From Tritrichomonas musculus (lineage: Eukaryota; Parabasalia; Tritrichomonadida; Tritrichomonadidae): 64,000 bases of DNA. A program made the position numbers and the translations under genes. A model generated the notes under the pieces. It ran no database searches and was not told the origin of the DNA. It worked only from the letters and a program-made list of their open reading frames with translations. Of this stretch, positions 28,121 to 39,499 are shown piece by piece. The DNA lies in NCBI GenBank assembly GCA_039105265.1, contig JAPFFF010000037.1, positions 62,001-126,000 of the forward strand. Direction: 5' to 3'. The stretch's first letter is position 1. The number at the start of each line of letters is the position of its first letter.

Positions 28121-29170
28121 CACTTTTACAATTTTATTGTACAATATGTAAATTTGAATGGATAAATGGCCTTTAATAATAGTTACTTAAATGCAAAAGA
28201 AATGAGGTTTGAGAAACATTATTTCTAAAAAATCAATACCTTCATTTTTATCTACTTAATTACCTGTTTTTATTAAAATAGTAATATACACATTTTTATG
28301 AAAAAAGTATATTATAGAATCTGATATAAAATTTTTATTTGAATGAAATTCAATGATTTCAAATAAGTATTTAAAAAGTTTCATTCTATTTTTGTTTTAA
28401 CACAAGCAAGCTTTTTCAAACCGCTTTTTCCACACAAAATATAAATAAAAAGTCATTGAAATTCATTAAATATATGTAAAGTTCACAAAATTAAATATAA
28501 ATATATATATATTTATATTTATATATTTTCAAGATATTCAATAAAAAAGTAGCCATATATAGATATAAAAGAAAAATATAATTTATACAATTATATAAAG
28601 GAAAACTATTACTCCCATTTATAAATCTACATTTTATCGTTTATTTTAAAAAGAAATGCAATTCAAAGCCAATACTCCAATTTATTTTAGTAAAAAATGC
28701 TAAAGACATGGATCTAATTATAATTCAAAAAAAAAACTTACGATGATCATATTTAGTATCAAGTAGTAACCCTTAGGTGGTTTTGTAAACTACGGCGACA
28801 TCGCCTATTTTTAAATAGTTTATGCTGAATTTTGGAATTACGGCGCATGGAGTTGAAATTACAGCATATAAAAAACGGTAACTTTTTCAAATAATAAATG
28901 GTTATGCTAAAACTTTTTGAATAGTTGTTTTGAATACTTTATATTATAAATAAAAATCAATTTAAATAAACTAAACCAATTTATTACAGAAACTAATCTC
29001 ACTTTCATATGATTGTCCTTGCTGTTATATAAGTTGATTTTATTCAACATCAGCATAACATTATTTACTCAAATCATCCTCGCCTGCTCATTTCATGAAA
29101 TACAATCTCATAACTTTTTCAGAAGACAGAAGAGTCTCATCCATTTATTATCAAATGTGTAATAAAAAAT
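28121..29170. other. AT-rich intergenic region, no gene seen
   Basis: No convincing ORF or RNA gene. A short perfect hairpin (GGCGA-CA-TCGCC) lies at about 28793-28804 in a small GC-richer patch. The remainder is AT-rich with TATA-type stretches. Confidence 0.5.
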
Positions 29171-29182
29171 TACTAGTAAGTA

Positions 29183-29757
29183 GACTTCACTTTTTGTACC
29201 AACCTTGTTCTACAAAGAACGATAGAAAAAATACAAGGTTTGTACAATGTATTTTTTATTGAAAATATTGAATACATAAAATAATCATATCTCTGAAAAA
29301 AGATAATATACTAAATAATTTTTTGTGAATAAATAAAATATCAATTAAATTATTTAATAAAACCATTTTTGTAAAAGTAAAATGCAATTTTTAAAAATCT
29401 TTTTTGGCAAAGGTGAAATGATTGACCATTTTATAAAAAGAATATAATCACTCTGTGAGCAAACCAATTCACATTACTCAAGATTTCTAGATTATTTACT
29501 ATTATAATATTGTTTTATAAACTTTTAATTCCTTTTTAACATATAAAACCAATACTAAAAAGCGATTATATAAAATATAAACTAAAGTGCCTCAAAATTT
29601 TAATTTTATCTGTTCAATGATTTTTTTAATAAAATTTAATTTGAAAACTTGATATTTTTACCAAAAACGTGTAAATACAACAACCAAAATAAGGATTAAA
29701 GAATATAAACGTTAAAAAGTTACGTTAATGAATTTGTGATGTGAAAAAAGTAAAGGC
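29183..29757. mobile_element. Small non-autonomous DNA element (575 bp) with flanking direct repeats
   Basis: The element is bounded by identical 12-bp direct repeats TACTAGTAAGTA (29171-29182 and 29758-29769). Its ends are imperfect inverted repeats: left GACTTCACTTTTTG, right (complement) GCCTTTACTTTTTT. Two mismatches occur in the first 13 bases. There is no internal ORF. The 12-bp flank is long for a target duplication, so part of the match may be chance or palindromic (TACTAGTA). Superfamily unassigned. Confidence 0.55.
29194..29247. repeat. Inverted repeat near the left end of the small element
   Basis: TTGTACCAACCTTG (29194-29207) and CAAGGTTTGTACAA (29234-29247) pair as a 14-bp stem with one mismatch around a 26-base loop. 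It may be a subterminal binding site or hairpin of the surrounding element. Confidence 0.6.
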
Positions 29758-29769
29758 TACTAGTAAGTA

Positions 29770-30904
29770 ATTATATTAATTGAATCTAAAAGATTTTGAA
29801 AAAATAATATAATTTTATTTCTTCTCAAAATCCCTGGCATTACATGTATATTTTATGAGCTTTAATTTCGTATATCATTTTAATATATTAATTAAAAATA
29901 TTAATTACTATTTTATTTAATAATATATATTTATATATTAAGATATTTTTGTTTTATATAATGTGATATATTATATTTAATATATTGAGAAATATATTCA
30001 GTAATTAGTATTGAAAATAGAAAATTGAATTTAGCATAAAATATTCATATTTGAATGCGCATACAATTATTTAAAATACTATTTATTTGATATTGAAAAT
30101 ATATATATGGTATATTATCTGTTATATATGTATTATAATAGATATATATTATAATATCAAAGTAAACAAATAATTAATATGTTGAATGATGAAATATCAT
30201 GCTCATAATTTTAACGACGTATGTAGATGAGATGCTCGAGCCTATTTCTTTTAAACTCGTAGATACTACTCATATGATGTAATAAAATGAGGTTTATTAC
30301 TTTAAATTAATAATTATATTGATTAAACTTTGAAAAAACATGATTTTTACCATATTTTGCTTGAAATATCAAAAATTTAATGTATAGAGTCGATATAAGC
30401 AGCACTAATCATGTTATTAAGTCATAAATAATAACAATACCAAAAGATATCACAAAAATTTTATCTTTAATTATAGATTTAAAAAAATCAAATTTTTTAT
30501 CATATTTTTGATAATCATGCTTTAATGCTTTAATTAAATATTAAATATTATATTAATTTATACTGCAAATGTATTTTATCTGAAAATGCTTTTTCAAAAA
30601 AGATATTTAGAAAATAAAAATATAAAAATACGTTATTTTAATAGTTTCCATACATTTTTTTTACTCTATTTTGAATAATTATTTTTTCATTTTCAAAATA
30701 ATTTCAAAAAGTTATTAACTATAAACTTTTTATTCAATCAATTTTTTTCATTTGTATTATACAATCAGTTTTACCTAATCCCTTTTATCATAATATTTCA
30801 TATTTTTTAACTATAAAGCTTAACTCTGACGTACACTTTTTCTTTCAATTGTATTCAATTAAAAATTCAATAGAAACTTTTTGACTTGATATTTCAATTC
30901 ATAA
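29770..30904. other. Extremely AT-rich intergenic region
   Basis: Nearly all A and T with many alternating TA runs (29880-30170). No ORF, tRNA or clear terminal repeats. It probably includes the upstream region of the small secreted-protein ORF. Confidence 0.5.
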
Positions 30905-31315
30905 ATGATCCTTGTTTTGTTCTTTGCAGTAAATGCATTCTCCCTCAATCAAGAAGAAATGGATAATGCAATGTTGACACCGGCATTTTTATCTGATTTT
31001 GTAAACGCAAGGCAGATTCGAAATCTTACAATTTCGGCTCAAAATGAAATGGCTTCAATTAATGGTCAGTACTTTATAAAACCAGTTTTTGATTTACTAT
31101 CAACTCTTCAACCGACATACCTTGTTTTAAATCAATTAAGCTTTCATTCTTTTGATGGTAAGATAATTAATGGTGAATCACACGGATTGGCAAAGTTTGC
31201 CGATCTGCATGTATATGATTGTGAATTCAAAAACGGATTTTCTACTGTAGCTACAATAAAGGGGCCAGAAAAAGAGTCATTTGACTCGAGTAATGACGAT
31301 AATGCAATTATTTGA
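30905..31315 (+). CDS. Small putative secreted protein, function unknown
   Basis: The 136-residue ORF starts at an ATG with an Inr-like TCATAAA touching it (30899-30905). Residues 1-14 (MILVLFFAVNAFSL) form a short signal peptide; the rest is soluble and beta-prone with no second membrane segment. I do not recognise a family. The strand-rich, phenylalanine-containing segments ('YLVLNQLSFHSFDGKII', 'LHVYDCEFKNGFSTVATI') recall beta-helix surface proteins of trichomonads, of which this might be a truncated N-terminal piece. It stands alone in a gene-poor region full of transposons and base composition is less AT-biased than its surroundings, which supports coding. Confidence 0.55.
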   Translation: MILVLFFAVNAFSLNQEEMDNAMLTPAFLSDFVNARQIRNLTISAQNEMASINGQYFIKPVFDLLSTLQPTYLVLNQLSFHSFDGKIINGESHGLAKFADLHVYDCEFKNGFSTVATIKGPEKESFDSSNDDNAII

Positions 31316-31980
31316 TTTTTATGTCCAACATTACACCCCAAAATATGTTATTTCTCTCATTAAATAAATAAATAATGATTAAAAAAGGTTATCAAAGTTT
31401 TTTTTTTGAAACATTTTTATTTATATTTGGTTTGATCATAATCAAAATTCAAAGGTATACAAACTCTTTTCTTTCAATTTGTTGAAAGCAAAAATTTAGT
31501 GATTTTGGGACTTACTACAAATTTAATTGTATATTCCAAATCCATATCATGTGTACAATTGTTTGATACCATTTATAACCTGTTTGATTTATTATATAAG
31601 AAATTAGAAAATTTAATCTTTACTTTTTGAAAAATTAAGAAACACTAGAAAAGTAGTGATTAAAATATTATTTTTTTATTTTTGAACTTATAATTTTTTA
31701 TATTATTATATTTGTGTGTTTATAAAATAAAAATATATTTAATTAATTAAGACTATGTGGAGATACGAAAAATCAAAAATAAATATTTCAATAATATTCA
31801 AATAATTTCCAAACCCTTCGATACATTTTCATGCAATAATTTTATCGTTTTGATTATTTTATTTTACATGATATATCTCGTTAATTGGGAGATCTATCTA
31901 GGATTTATTGAGATAAAGCCAAAATATTAATTTTTTGGACGGTTTAAAGTATAAAAAAGATTTTTTTCTGAAGAGGTGAA
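31316..31980. other. AT-rich intergenic stretch before the transposon nest
   Basis: No ORF or repeat of note. It contains GGTGAAGTC (31975-31983), a motif that recurs in neighbouring transposon ends and here overlaps the next element's target duplication. Confidence 0.5.
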
Positions 31981-32830
31981 GTCTTCAAATGTGTGGTGAA
32001 ACTAAAAAAAATGAAGTGATAATTTTGCTAATATCTTTTTATTGAGTTTAGTAATTCATATATTTACTATATATATTTGATATAAATTATGTTTAATATA
32101 AAATAGCAAAATATATTTTAAAAATATCAATACTTTTGCCAAACTCAATATCTCAAATATTTCGATTATTATTTCATTCTAAATTTAATTGTTATAAATA
32201 TAAATATATTTTATTTCAAGCGATATTTTTTACTAGCAAAATTTAAGATAACTTTTAATAAATATAAGATATTTATGCAAATTCAGTAAAAAAAAATAAA
32301 TATTTAATTTCCTTGAAAATTACCCTCATTTTCTCCAATAATATCATAATATTAATGTTTATAGATTGAGTTATATTAAATAAAAGTCATGCTATAAATT
32401 TCGTCTTGTTGATTTTGAGAAAATACAGAACCTATTTTGTTTGGCTTATATCAATCCATTGATAAAATTCTAAAATAAAAATTTGTAATATCATTAATAG
32501 TATATTAAACTAAAAAAAGATATTGCATAGTTTCATTCATAGGGTCTATGTTTAATGGTATTTTTTTATATGATTATATGCAAAATATTAAAAATAAAAA
32601 TATCTTAATAAACATAAAATTACTACTGTATTTACTTTGCTTGTTTAATTTATATATAAATAAATATAATTTTTTAATTTATTAAAAATCTAAAATTAAA
32701 GAAAAGCTATATAAAAAATGTAAATTTTGTTTTAAATTTTTCGATGTTGTGTTAAACTTTTCCTAAAGTTTTTTATCAATTCAAATTTTCTGAAGATTGA
32801 TCTTTTTTAAAATAATAACGATTTTTTATA

Positions 32831-33916
32831 CAGTCATCCGATCAGTGTTATAGTCTCACAAAAACTAAACAGTGGAATTGAATGATACTCTCAATTTTAG
32901 ATTTTAGCTAAAAATAATTCTTTTTTTTGTTGATAAATTTACATTTTTAATTATAATTTTTCATTTTATAAAGAAAGGATTTGATTATTTTTTTATTTAT
33001 AATATTTTGAATGAACTTTTCACAAAAAGTTATACATTTTCTCACATTATAAAGCAAGCAATCTATCATATAAAAACTCCTTAAAAATGGATTTTTTGCA
33101 ACATTTTCAAACAAGTTCAATCATACATACCAAAATAACATTACTTCTGTTCGTTTACTAGGGACATCATCAAATCTAGAAATTATTTATGTCAAATTTA
33201 TAGATCTTACTCATTGTTTGACTATTTATTTATTCAATATTCAAATACAAGTTCTTTTCCTCAAGTCTCATGTGTTTATTTTACCTGTTATTTCAATTTA
33301 ATATGAATTTCAGATAAATCTTCAAAATTACTATTTTTTAGAGGTTTTTATAGGTTTTATACGTTTTTTAATTCAAATAATACAGATATTTTTAATTGAT
33401 TTCGCGATTTCAAAAAAATCGTATCTTTCGTCTAGCATTTGCTGATGTCCATGCTGTAAAAAAAATAATTTTTGTAACATTTCTTCAGAATTTGTCCACT
33501 GGCCTGATATAATTTCATCTTCTGGATTGACTTTAAGTTCAGCCGGAATCTCTGGCATTGATCCAACCATTTGACCTTTTTTCAAAAATTTCCCATTGAG
33601 ACTCACTGAGTATTCCATTTTCAGCAGCCCATGATAGCTCTTTCATTAATTCTTCCATTAAAAAAGTAAAGAGAACTTAGAGTTTTTTATTTTCAATGCA
33701 TATTTGTTTCATTTTTCTATGAAAATTTGGCATGATCATTGAAATTTTCTTCAGAAAATACCCCCAGTATTAGTTTTCAAATATTCAATTAACAAACTTT
33801 TTCTATCAATTTTATTTAAATTAATATAAAATATTTATAATTTCTTTCAATTTTTCTGTAAACTCTCAATCCACTGTAGCCACATTGAATTCACTGTAAC
33901 GCTGATCGGATGACTG
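32831..33916. mobile_element. Pogo/Tigger-type DNA element (1.1 kb), TA target site
   Basis: The ends are CAGTCATCCGATCAGTGTTA (left) and, read on the complement, CAGTCATCCGATCAGCGTTA (right). The match continues with one more difference to about 24 bp, then weakly further (a shared ACAGTGG and GAATTGA/GATTGA). Both ends are flanked by TA. CAGT termini with a TA duplication are characteristic of pogo/Tigger elements of the Tc1/mariner superfamily. The interior has no full transposase, only a small ORF at 33373-33618, so it is a deletion derivative. Confidence 0.8.
33373..33618 (-). CDS. Small ORF inside the pogo-type element, function unknown
   Basis: 81 codons from an ATG, less AT-biased than the surroundings, soluble, with no recognised domain. 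An overlapping frame on the same strand (about 33539-33655) reads 'ELSWAAENGILSESQWEIF' before stopping. This suggests that both are remnants of one longer coding sequence shifted by a frameshift, either the element's own gene or captured host DNA. Expression is doubtful. Confidence 0.3.
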   Translation of the reverse strand: MEYSVSLNGKFLKKGQMVGSMPEIPAELKVNPEDEIISGQWTNSEEMLQKLFFLQHGHQQMLDERYDFFEIAKSIKNICII

Positions 33917-34804
33917 TATATTTTTTTTCCTATACATTTTAAAAATAATTTTATCTCGAAATTGGTAAGATAATATTTTTTACTCCTCTAACAAATTTTT
34001 TAGTAATGATAAAATAAATATTAATATATGATATAAAGATTCAAATATGATTTTTTATATAAAAAGTTCTAGTTTCACCACACATGTCTTCAATCTATGA
34101 GAATTCAATTTTGAATGCATTGAAATCACGATCAAAATTACTTAAAGATCAAAAAAAAAATAAATTTGTTTATAATCCAAATTTATTTAGAAAAATATGG
34201 GAAACTAAACAAAAATTTTAATTGAGAAGTGAAAATTTTTTTTATAGTTTTTCTTTCAATTTCAAAAAAAATTTAAATTATAAGAGGAGGGTCAACTAAT
34301 TGAATGGCCTTTTTTTTCTCATTGTTTTCATTTTTTTTCGTTATGTAATTAATAAATTCAAAATTTTATTTTATTTATAAATAATATAATAATAATTATA
34401 TATAAATATTACTTTTATGATTTGATTAAGGACAATCGATGAAAAATGGAGATTCTCAATTTCAAATAATTCAAGATAGATCATATGATGATTTAAAAGT
34501 ATCTGCTAATATAACTAGAATAAATCAGTCGAGATTCGATATTTTAATAAACTGGCTGAGATATAATCAGTTTTTTGAAATATAGGCGGACTCGAGAATT
34601 AAGAAAAATTTTACAATGAGTTAACAATTTTACTCGATATTTATTAACCAAATATATTTTTTCTTATTAACTTGATTTAAACTATTTTTAAGCTATATCA
34701 AATAACAAAATGAATACAAATGCTAGTTTAGATCATAATATGATGCAGATTTAGTAATTATAATTACAAAAATCATATTTTATTAAATAAATATTATCCT
34801 TATA

Positions 34805-36100
34805 AGAGGTATTCATGTAGAGAAATTGACGAAATATTGTAATATTGATCATATTTTCTTTATTTTTATTTTGAAACTAAGAAAGAACTTTAATGGATAA
34901 GAATTTTATACTCCTATTTTTGAGATATTTCTATTTTTATTTTTCTGAATAAGAATCGTTTTATAATTGAGAGGCTATATAATTTTTTTTATATAAAAAT
35001 TGATGAAATATAAATATATATATAATTTTGTTTTATTATTTATTATAGTATATATATATTAATAACTTATTAATATTTATATGCTTAAAAAATATTTATT
35101 TTCTAGAGATACACTTGTTTATATTTTTTTTATTTTTTATAAATTTTTAACTTTTTCAGTTATTATATTTTTTATATTGAAATAATAAACATTTTTTATC
35201 CTAGTAGTATTGTTATTAAAACATTATTTTATTTTATATATATAATATATATTATATTTTATATACTATTTCAATTTTATATTTAAGTTTTACATTATAT
35301 ATTAAATAGATAAATTAACAAAAAAAAATGAAAAATTCAATTAAACGATGATTTTTAATTGAATTTCTAAAAAAAATATGTTGCTTTGTATTGTGATTAT
35401 TTTTTAGTTTTCAATATATTAAATATTAAAATTATTTTTATAATATAGTACTTAATAATTTTACTTTATAAAAAATATTTTTAATAATATTTTTAAGAAA
35501 ATGAGGAAATTAATATTTTTCAAGAATCACTTCACTATTAACTTCACTTCACCGAAAATAATCATCTCACGTCACCAAAAAATAATAACGTACCAAAATA
35601 CGATGAAAAATAATTCAAAATAATGCAAAATATAAAATTACATTTTTCTTTAAAATGAGAGTATAAAGTAACTTATTTACATAATAAAATTTATTTAAAT
35701 ATTTATTATTATTATATTGTACAATTAGTATATAATTATTTCGTAAATCAATTGAGAAATAAGTCATTTTCTTAATTTTTAATGAAAATTTGCATTTAAA
35801 TTTATATATGGCTAATAAATTAGATATTAAACAGATAATATAATTTATAAATAAAATATAAAATATTATTATTGATTTATAATTCATAAATATTTTATTT
35901 GACTCGAGATATAGATGAAACATTATTTTGAAAATTGTTTTTAAATTCTCAACATCCATTAAAACCAATTATGGCAAATGTCAGTATTGGATATATAGAA
36001 GTAAATAATCTTAATATTTTTTCATAAGATAAAATATTCATTCAATTAAAGTAAAAATAAAAAATCAAATAACGAGTTTTCACTTCACATGAATACCTCT
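34805..36100. mobile_element. DNA transposon (1.3 kb) with 8-bp TSD
   Basis: Inverted ends AGAGGTATTCATGT (34805-34818) and ACATGAATACCTCT (36087-36100), perfect over 14 bp, are flanked by identical 8-bp repeats TCCTTATA (34797-34804 and 36101-36108). The interior is extremely AT-rich and has no credible transposase. Near the right end are copies of the TTCACTTCAC motif (35540s and 36080s). It is a non-autonomous element of hAT-like type by TSD length; the superfamily is not proven. Confidence 0.85.
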
Positions 36101-37010
36101 TCCTTATATCTACATTAATATGAAAATCTCTAAAAACCTATAAAATTGGTAACAATATATAATAATTATGGTAACTAAGAATATTTTATTTAAATAAACA
36201 TTCCATAAAATGAATATACAAAAATATAAAACAATTACTAATTTTGATCAAAAAAAAAAAATAATTTGAGCAAATCAAAATTTGACAGTACGAATAAATT
36301 ATGCAAGGAAAATAAAATATGATTGTTCTTTTGTAAATACATTATATTAAATATGTGTTTTAATATTGCGAAATCAAATTTATGGGGAAAAAAAAAAGAA
36401 TGATCTGGGCAATGATAACTAGATGAATATATTCCTTATTTGGTAACTAAGAAAACCTCTGACTTGCAGGATGAAAAAATGATTGGACATTAAGGAAAAA
36501 GGCCTTTTTTCCGAAAAAACGAGTTTTAAACGTACATAAAATATAACCATCTTTTATTTAAAACGAAAAATTGAAAGAAGAAAAAAAGAATTGTCACGAT
36601 TTGAATGCAAAATAAAAAAAAAAATTTTTTATACACAATTTTTATTTTTTGCTCTTTTCAAAATTTGTGAGAATTGAATAAGCAAAATAAAAATGGCGCA
36701 AATCTGCAACGTCGATATTACTACGGGTAATTTAAATTGTGATTCAAAAATTAATTTTAAATTGATAACCTAAGCAAATAAATATTATCATAATAACCTT
36801 CTTGAATAAAACTTAAAATATTAATCAATTTGATTCAAATAATCATAAAAGCCACTTTTTTATAAAATGGTGAATTATGGTTAATTTTTTTTTCATTTTC
36901 GAAAAGTTGTTGCCTTTTGTGGACCTATAGTTGAAATTTAATAATAAATATTTTAAAATAAACTATATAAAGTAAGGAATATATTTCCATCATTTATTTA
37001 TCATTATCTT

Positions 37011-37256
37011 TAAGGTACAAATCCAGTACGTTATTTTTTGAATAGGAGAACGTTTATTATTTGAATAGTTGCATGTCTCTGAAAAAGTTTAAATTGACTA
37101 GGTTTGTTTTTGACACTTATTTTACAATTTAAATAAACATTATGACATGTTATATGAAATGAATGGAAATAATCGTTTTTTATTTAACATGTCATCTTAT
37201 TCTTTGAGAATGTCAAAAAAAATTGCGGTTACTAAACGTACTGGATTTGTACCTTA
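37011..37256. mobile_element. 246-bp MITE with perfect 22-bp terminal inverted repeats
   Basis: TAAGGTACAAATCCAGTACG plus TT (37011-37032) is exactly reverse-complementary to 37235-37256. Both outer ends are TA, consistent with a TA target site and thus a Tc1/mariner-type MITE. There is no ORF. Perfect ends indicate a young or recently mobilised copy. Confidence 0.85.
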
Positions 37257-38032
37257 AAAAATATATTTTTTGACACATCTTCGGCGGTTGACCCCCCTAT
37301 AAAAAAAAAAAAAAATATTTCAAAATACATTCCATAAAGAACCACTGAAAAGTTCTTTACAACGCTTAAAAGTTCTTTACGGTGAAGTGAAGTCTATATA
37401 TTTCTTTCAATTTTTTAAAAATTTTAATTTAAATAAAGAATTTTTTTGTAATTCTCAGAATTATAGAATTCTATCCAAAAATTTTGATTAAAGCAGCTAT
37501 ATGCTCGTTTTATTAACGAATCGAAGCTGGCCAAAGCTTTTAAAATCCAAATCTACTGTCAGATATGTAGCCTTATAGTTCTTAAATTTCATTATTCCAA
37601 TTTTATATATATACGAGCATTTCTTTTTTAATTCTCTTTCATTGCAATTTAAAAAAGCATTTATACGAGTTTCTAATACCGATTTTAGTGATGTTCAATT
37701 TTCAGATCGCTTTGTTCAGAAAATCAAAATGTTTTATCAAGATCTCTGATACGTTACCTATTTATTTCATGAAAAATTAAAAAATCTATACAAATTGAAA
37801 TGCTAAATCATTTTTTAATAGCAATTTTACAGTTTTTAATTTTTTTTTTCGATTTGCAATAATAAGAGAAAAAATTTAATAGTTTCTTATCCTTTGAAAT
37901 AGATATTTTTAATTTGAATTAAAGCAATATAGAATATTTTATTTGAAAAATTTTAGATTTTTAAAATGATCAAATTAATCGATTCGTATAATAAAAAATT
38001 AATTGTTGTTATTTTAACTTTTATTGATTATT

Positions 38033-39499
38033 TTAATATCTTTGGAGTGGAAACGTGATGTTATTTGGAGCTGAGGGCTGACTTCTTTGGAATCTGACCG
38101 TTTGTTGGGCATTTGTAAGTGTATCGTTTCTAGATAGTATCGATTCGATGTGAGAAGCTTCATAATGACGAACAGCTCGTGCCTTTTCACGGCGGCATAC
38201 TAAACGTCCATTTTCTCTACAGATTCCTGCACTTCGGAAGGCCTTCACTACGAATGCAGGATTAGAAGCCATCCATAAAGATGAGACGATTTTGTTTAAT
38301 TGGTTAACGACACGTGATATAGGAGTGTCAATTGAGATCTTGTATATGTTTCTTTTTGAGAGGCCAAATGTGCCCAAATCTAAAGGTTGCGTCTGGTCGC
38401 TACTATGTGCTGGCAGGAATAGCACATATAAGTTGAGATTTGGCATATTGACTTTGTTAACTGAATTATGATGAGGACGAAAGCCGTCCATAATGAGTAA
38501 GGCTGGTCCCCAATAATTTAATCTTTTTCTCTTCTCAATTAAATTTATACAAAAATTATAAAACCAGTCATCAAAGATTTTTTGATTAACATAACCATTT
38601 GATTGCGAAACCACATGAAAACGAGAAAGAGGAAGTAAATCATCTATTGATTTCTCTAATGTCTTTCTAGAAACGATAATCCATGGCTGGATATATTCGC
38701 CATCTGTACAGATTGCGTGTATAGCCGTTGCTCTTTTGAAATTACGGTCAACTGAATAGCAGCATGTTGGCTTTGTGTAGTCAGCTCTGACCAATACAGT
38801 TACTTCCATTGCATCGGCGAATTCCTGATAGCCAACCTCGTCAACGTTAAAACAAAACGATTGGTTAACATTTGGTAATGCGTTTTCTAATATGTCATAG
38901 TACTGATCAATTTCGGCTTCGGAACAGTCTTTTCTATTTTCATCGAGTGGAATTCCTGGAACGCCTTTATATAAATCTTTGAAATTGTAAAATATGATTG
39001 ACCTTAACTCTTTCTGGCTTATATTTTTATGAGTTTCTTCATTAATAAAATTTGTTAAATAATCATATGTTGGATTATCGTCGTCATTCAAAATCCTTTC
39101 AATTTCATCTTTAAGTATTTTCAATTCGTTTTGATCGAGAGTCGGTGGTCGTCCATTGCTTTTGACTTCTCCAACATATTTATCAAACTGATATTTAATA
39201 CTATATGAATTTTTTCCATATAACAGACCAATTCTTTGAAATGAAACATGACATTTTTCATTACGTAAGTATGAACAAAGGATTCCTATTTGGTCACGGA
39301 AACATGTGGCTGATAAATATTCTTGTGAATGAATACACTGGTCAAATAAATTGGCTTCTATTTCATTTTGTGGAACAAATTCTTTTTCAAATCTTGGATG
39401 GCGAGGCTCTAAGTCTTTTGTTCTTGGATCTGGTGAAAAAGGAACTGTCATCCAAAATGACAATTGGTTGACCAAAACAAACTTTTTAAAAGAATTCAT
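38033..39499 (-). CDS. Pogo/Fot-type DDE_1 transposase
   Basis: The 488-residue ORF is intact from ATG to TAA (overlapping TAAA). Residues about 50-180 hold helix-turn-helix-type DNA-binding sequence, including 'NGRPPTLDQNELKILKDEI', a turn typical of CENP-B/Tigger N-termini. The catalytic core follows the DDE_1 pattern: D220 in 'NVDEVGY', D338 in 'LLIMDGF' and D374 in 'QPLDLGTFG', with 35 residues between the last two. 'HSSDQTQPLD' corresponds to the family's HTSHxLQPLD. All three acidic residues are present, so the enzyme could be active. Codon use is less AT-extreme than the flanks. It lies between matching inverted repeats and would cut and paste at TA sites. Domestication is possible, but the terminal repeats argue for a mobile copy. 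Confidence 0.9.
   Translation of the reverse strand: MNSFKKFVLVNQLSFWMTVPFSPDPRTKDLEPRHPRFEKEFVPQNEIEANLFDQCIHSQEYLSATCFRDQIGILCSYLRNEKCHVSFQRIGLLYGKNSYSIKYQFDKYVGEVKSNGRPPTLDQNELKILKDEIERILNDDDNPTYDYLTNFINEETHKNISQKELRSIIFYNFKDLYKGVPGIPLDENRKDCSEAEIDQYYDILENALPNVNQSFCFNVDEVGYQEFADAMEVTVLVRADYTKPTCCYSVDRNFKRATAIHAICTDGEYIQPWIIVSRKTLEKSIDDLLPLSRFHVVSQSNGYVNQKIFDDWFYNFCINLIEKRKRLNYWGPALLIMDGFRPHHNSVNKVNMPNLNLYVLFLPAHSSDQTQPLDLGTFGLSKRNIYKISIDTPISRVVNQLNKIVSSLWMASNPAFVVKAFRSAGICRENGRLVCRREKARAVRHYEASHIESILSRNDTLTNAQQTVRFQRSQPSAPNNITFPLQRY

Larger units (their letters stand above)
31989..34085. mobile_element. DNA transposon (2.1 kb) with 8-bp TSD, carrying a nested insertion
   Basis: Perfect 16-bp terminal inverted repeats ATGTGTGGTGAAACTA (31989-32004) and TAGTTTCACCACACAT (34070-34085) are flanked by identical 8-bp direct repeats GTCTTCAA (31981-31988 and 34086-34093). 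A target duplication of 8 bp fits the hAT superfamily and a few others; no transposase ORF is visible, so the copy is non-autonomous. The 1.1-kb CAGT-ended element at 32831-33916 lies wholly inside it, so this element is the older of the two. Confidence 0.8.
34285..37298. mobile_element. Possible larger element delimited by G-rich inverted repeats (uncertain)
   Basis: AGGAGGGTCAAC (34285-34296) and GTTGACCCCCCT (37287-37298) are inverted repeats with one mismatch in 12. They are GC-rich in a very AT-rich setting, so chance is unlikely. No convincing target duplication was found. If real, this 3-kb element contains the 34805-36100 element and the 37011-37256 MITE. A 48-codon ORF from an ATG at 34439 to 34585 ('YDDLKVSANITRINQSRFDI') is its only coding-like interior sequence. 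Confidence 0.35.

Noticed and set aside
28740-28870. GC-richer patch with GGCGACATCGCC, considered as an RNA gene
   Set aside because: Only a 5-bp stem with a 2-base loop; no cloverleaf, box A/B or T-run terminator.
35615-35968. 117-codon minus-strand ORF, Ile/Asn/Lys/Tyr-rich
   Set aside because: It has only a TTG start, composition equals random AT-rich DNA, and it lies inside a non-autonomous transposon.
36400-36500. TGATCTGGGCAATGATAAC followed by CTCTGACTTG, considered as a C/D snoRNA
   Set aside because: C and D boxes are imperfect and no terminal stem or guide complement was visible.
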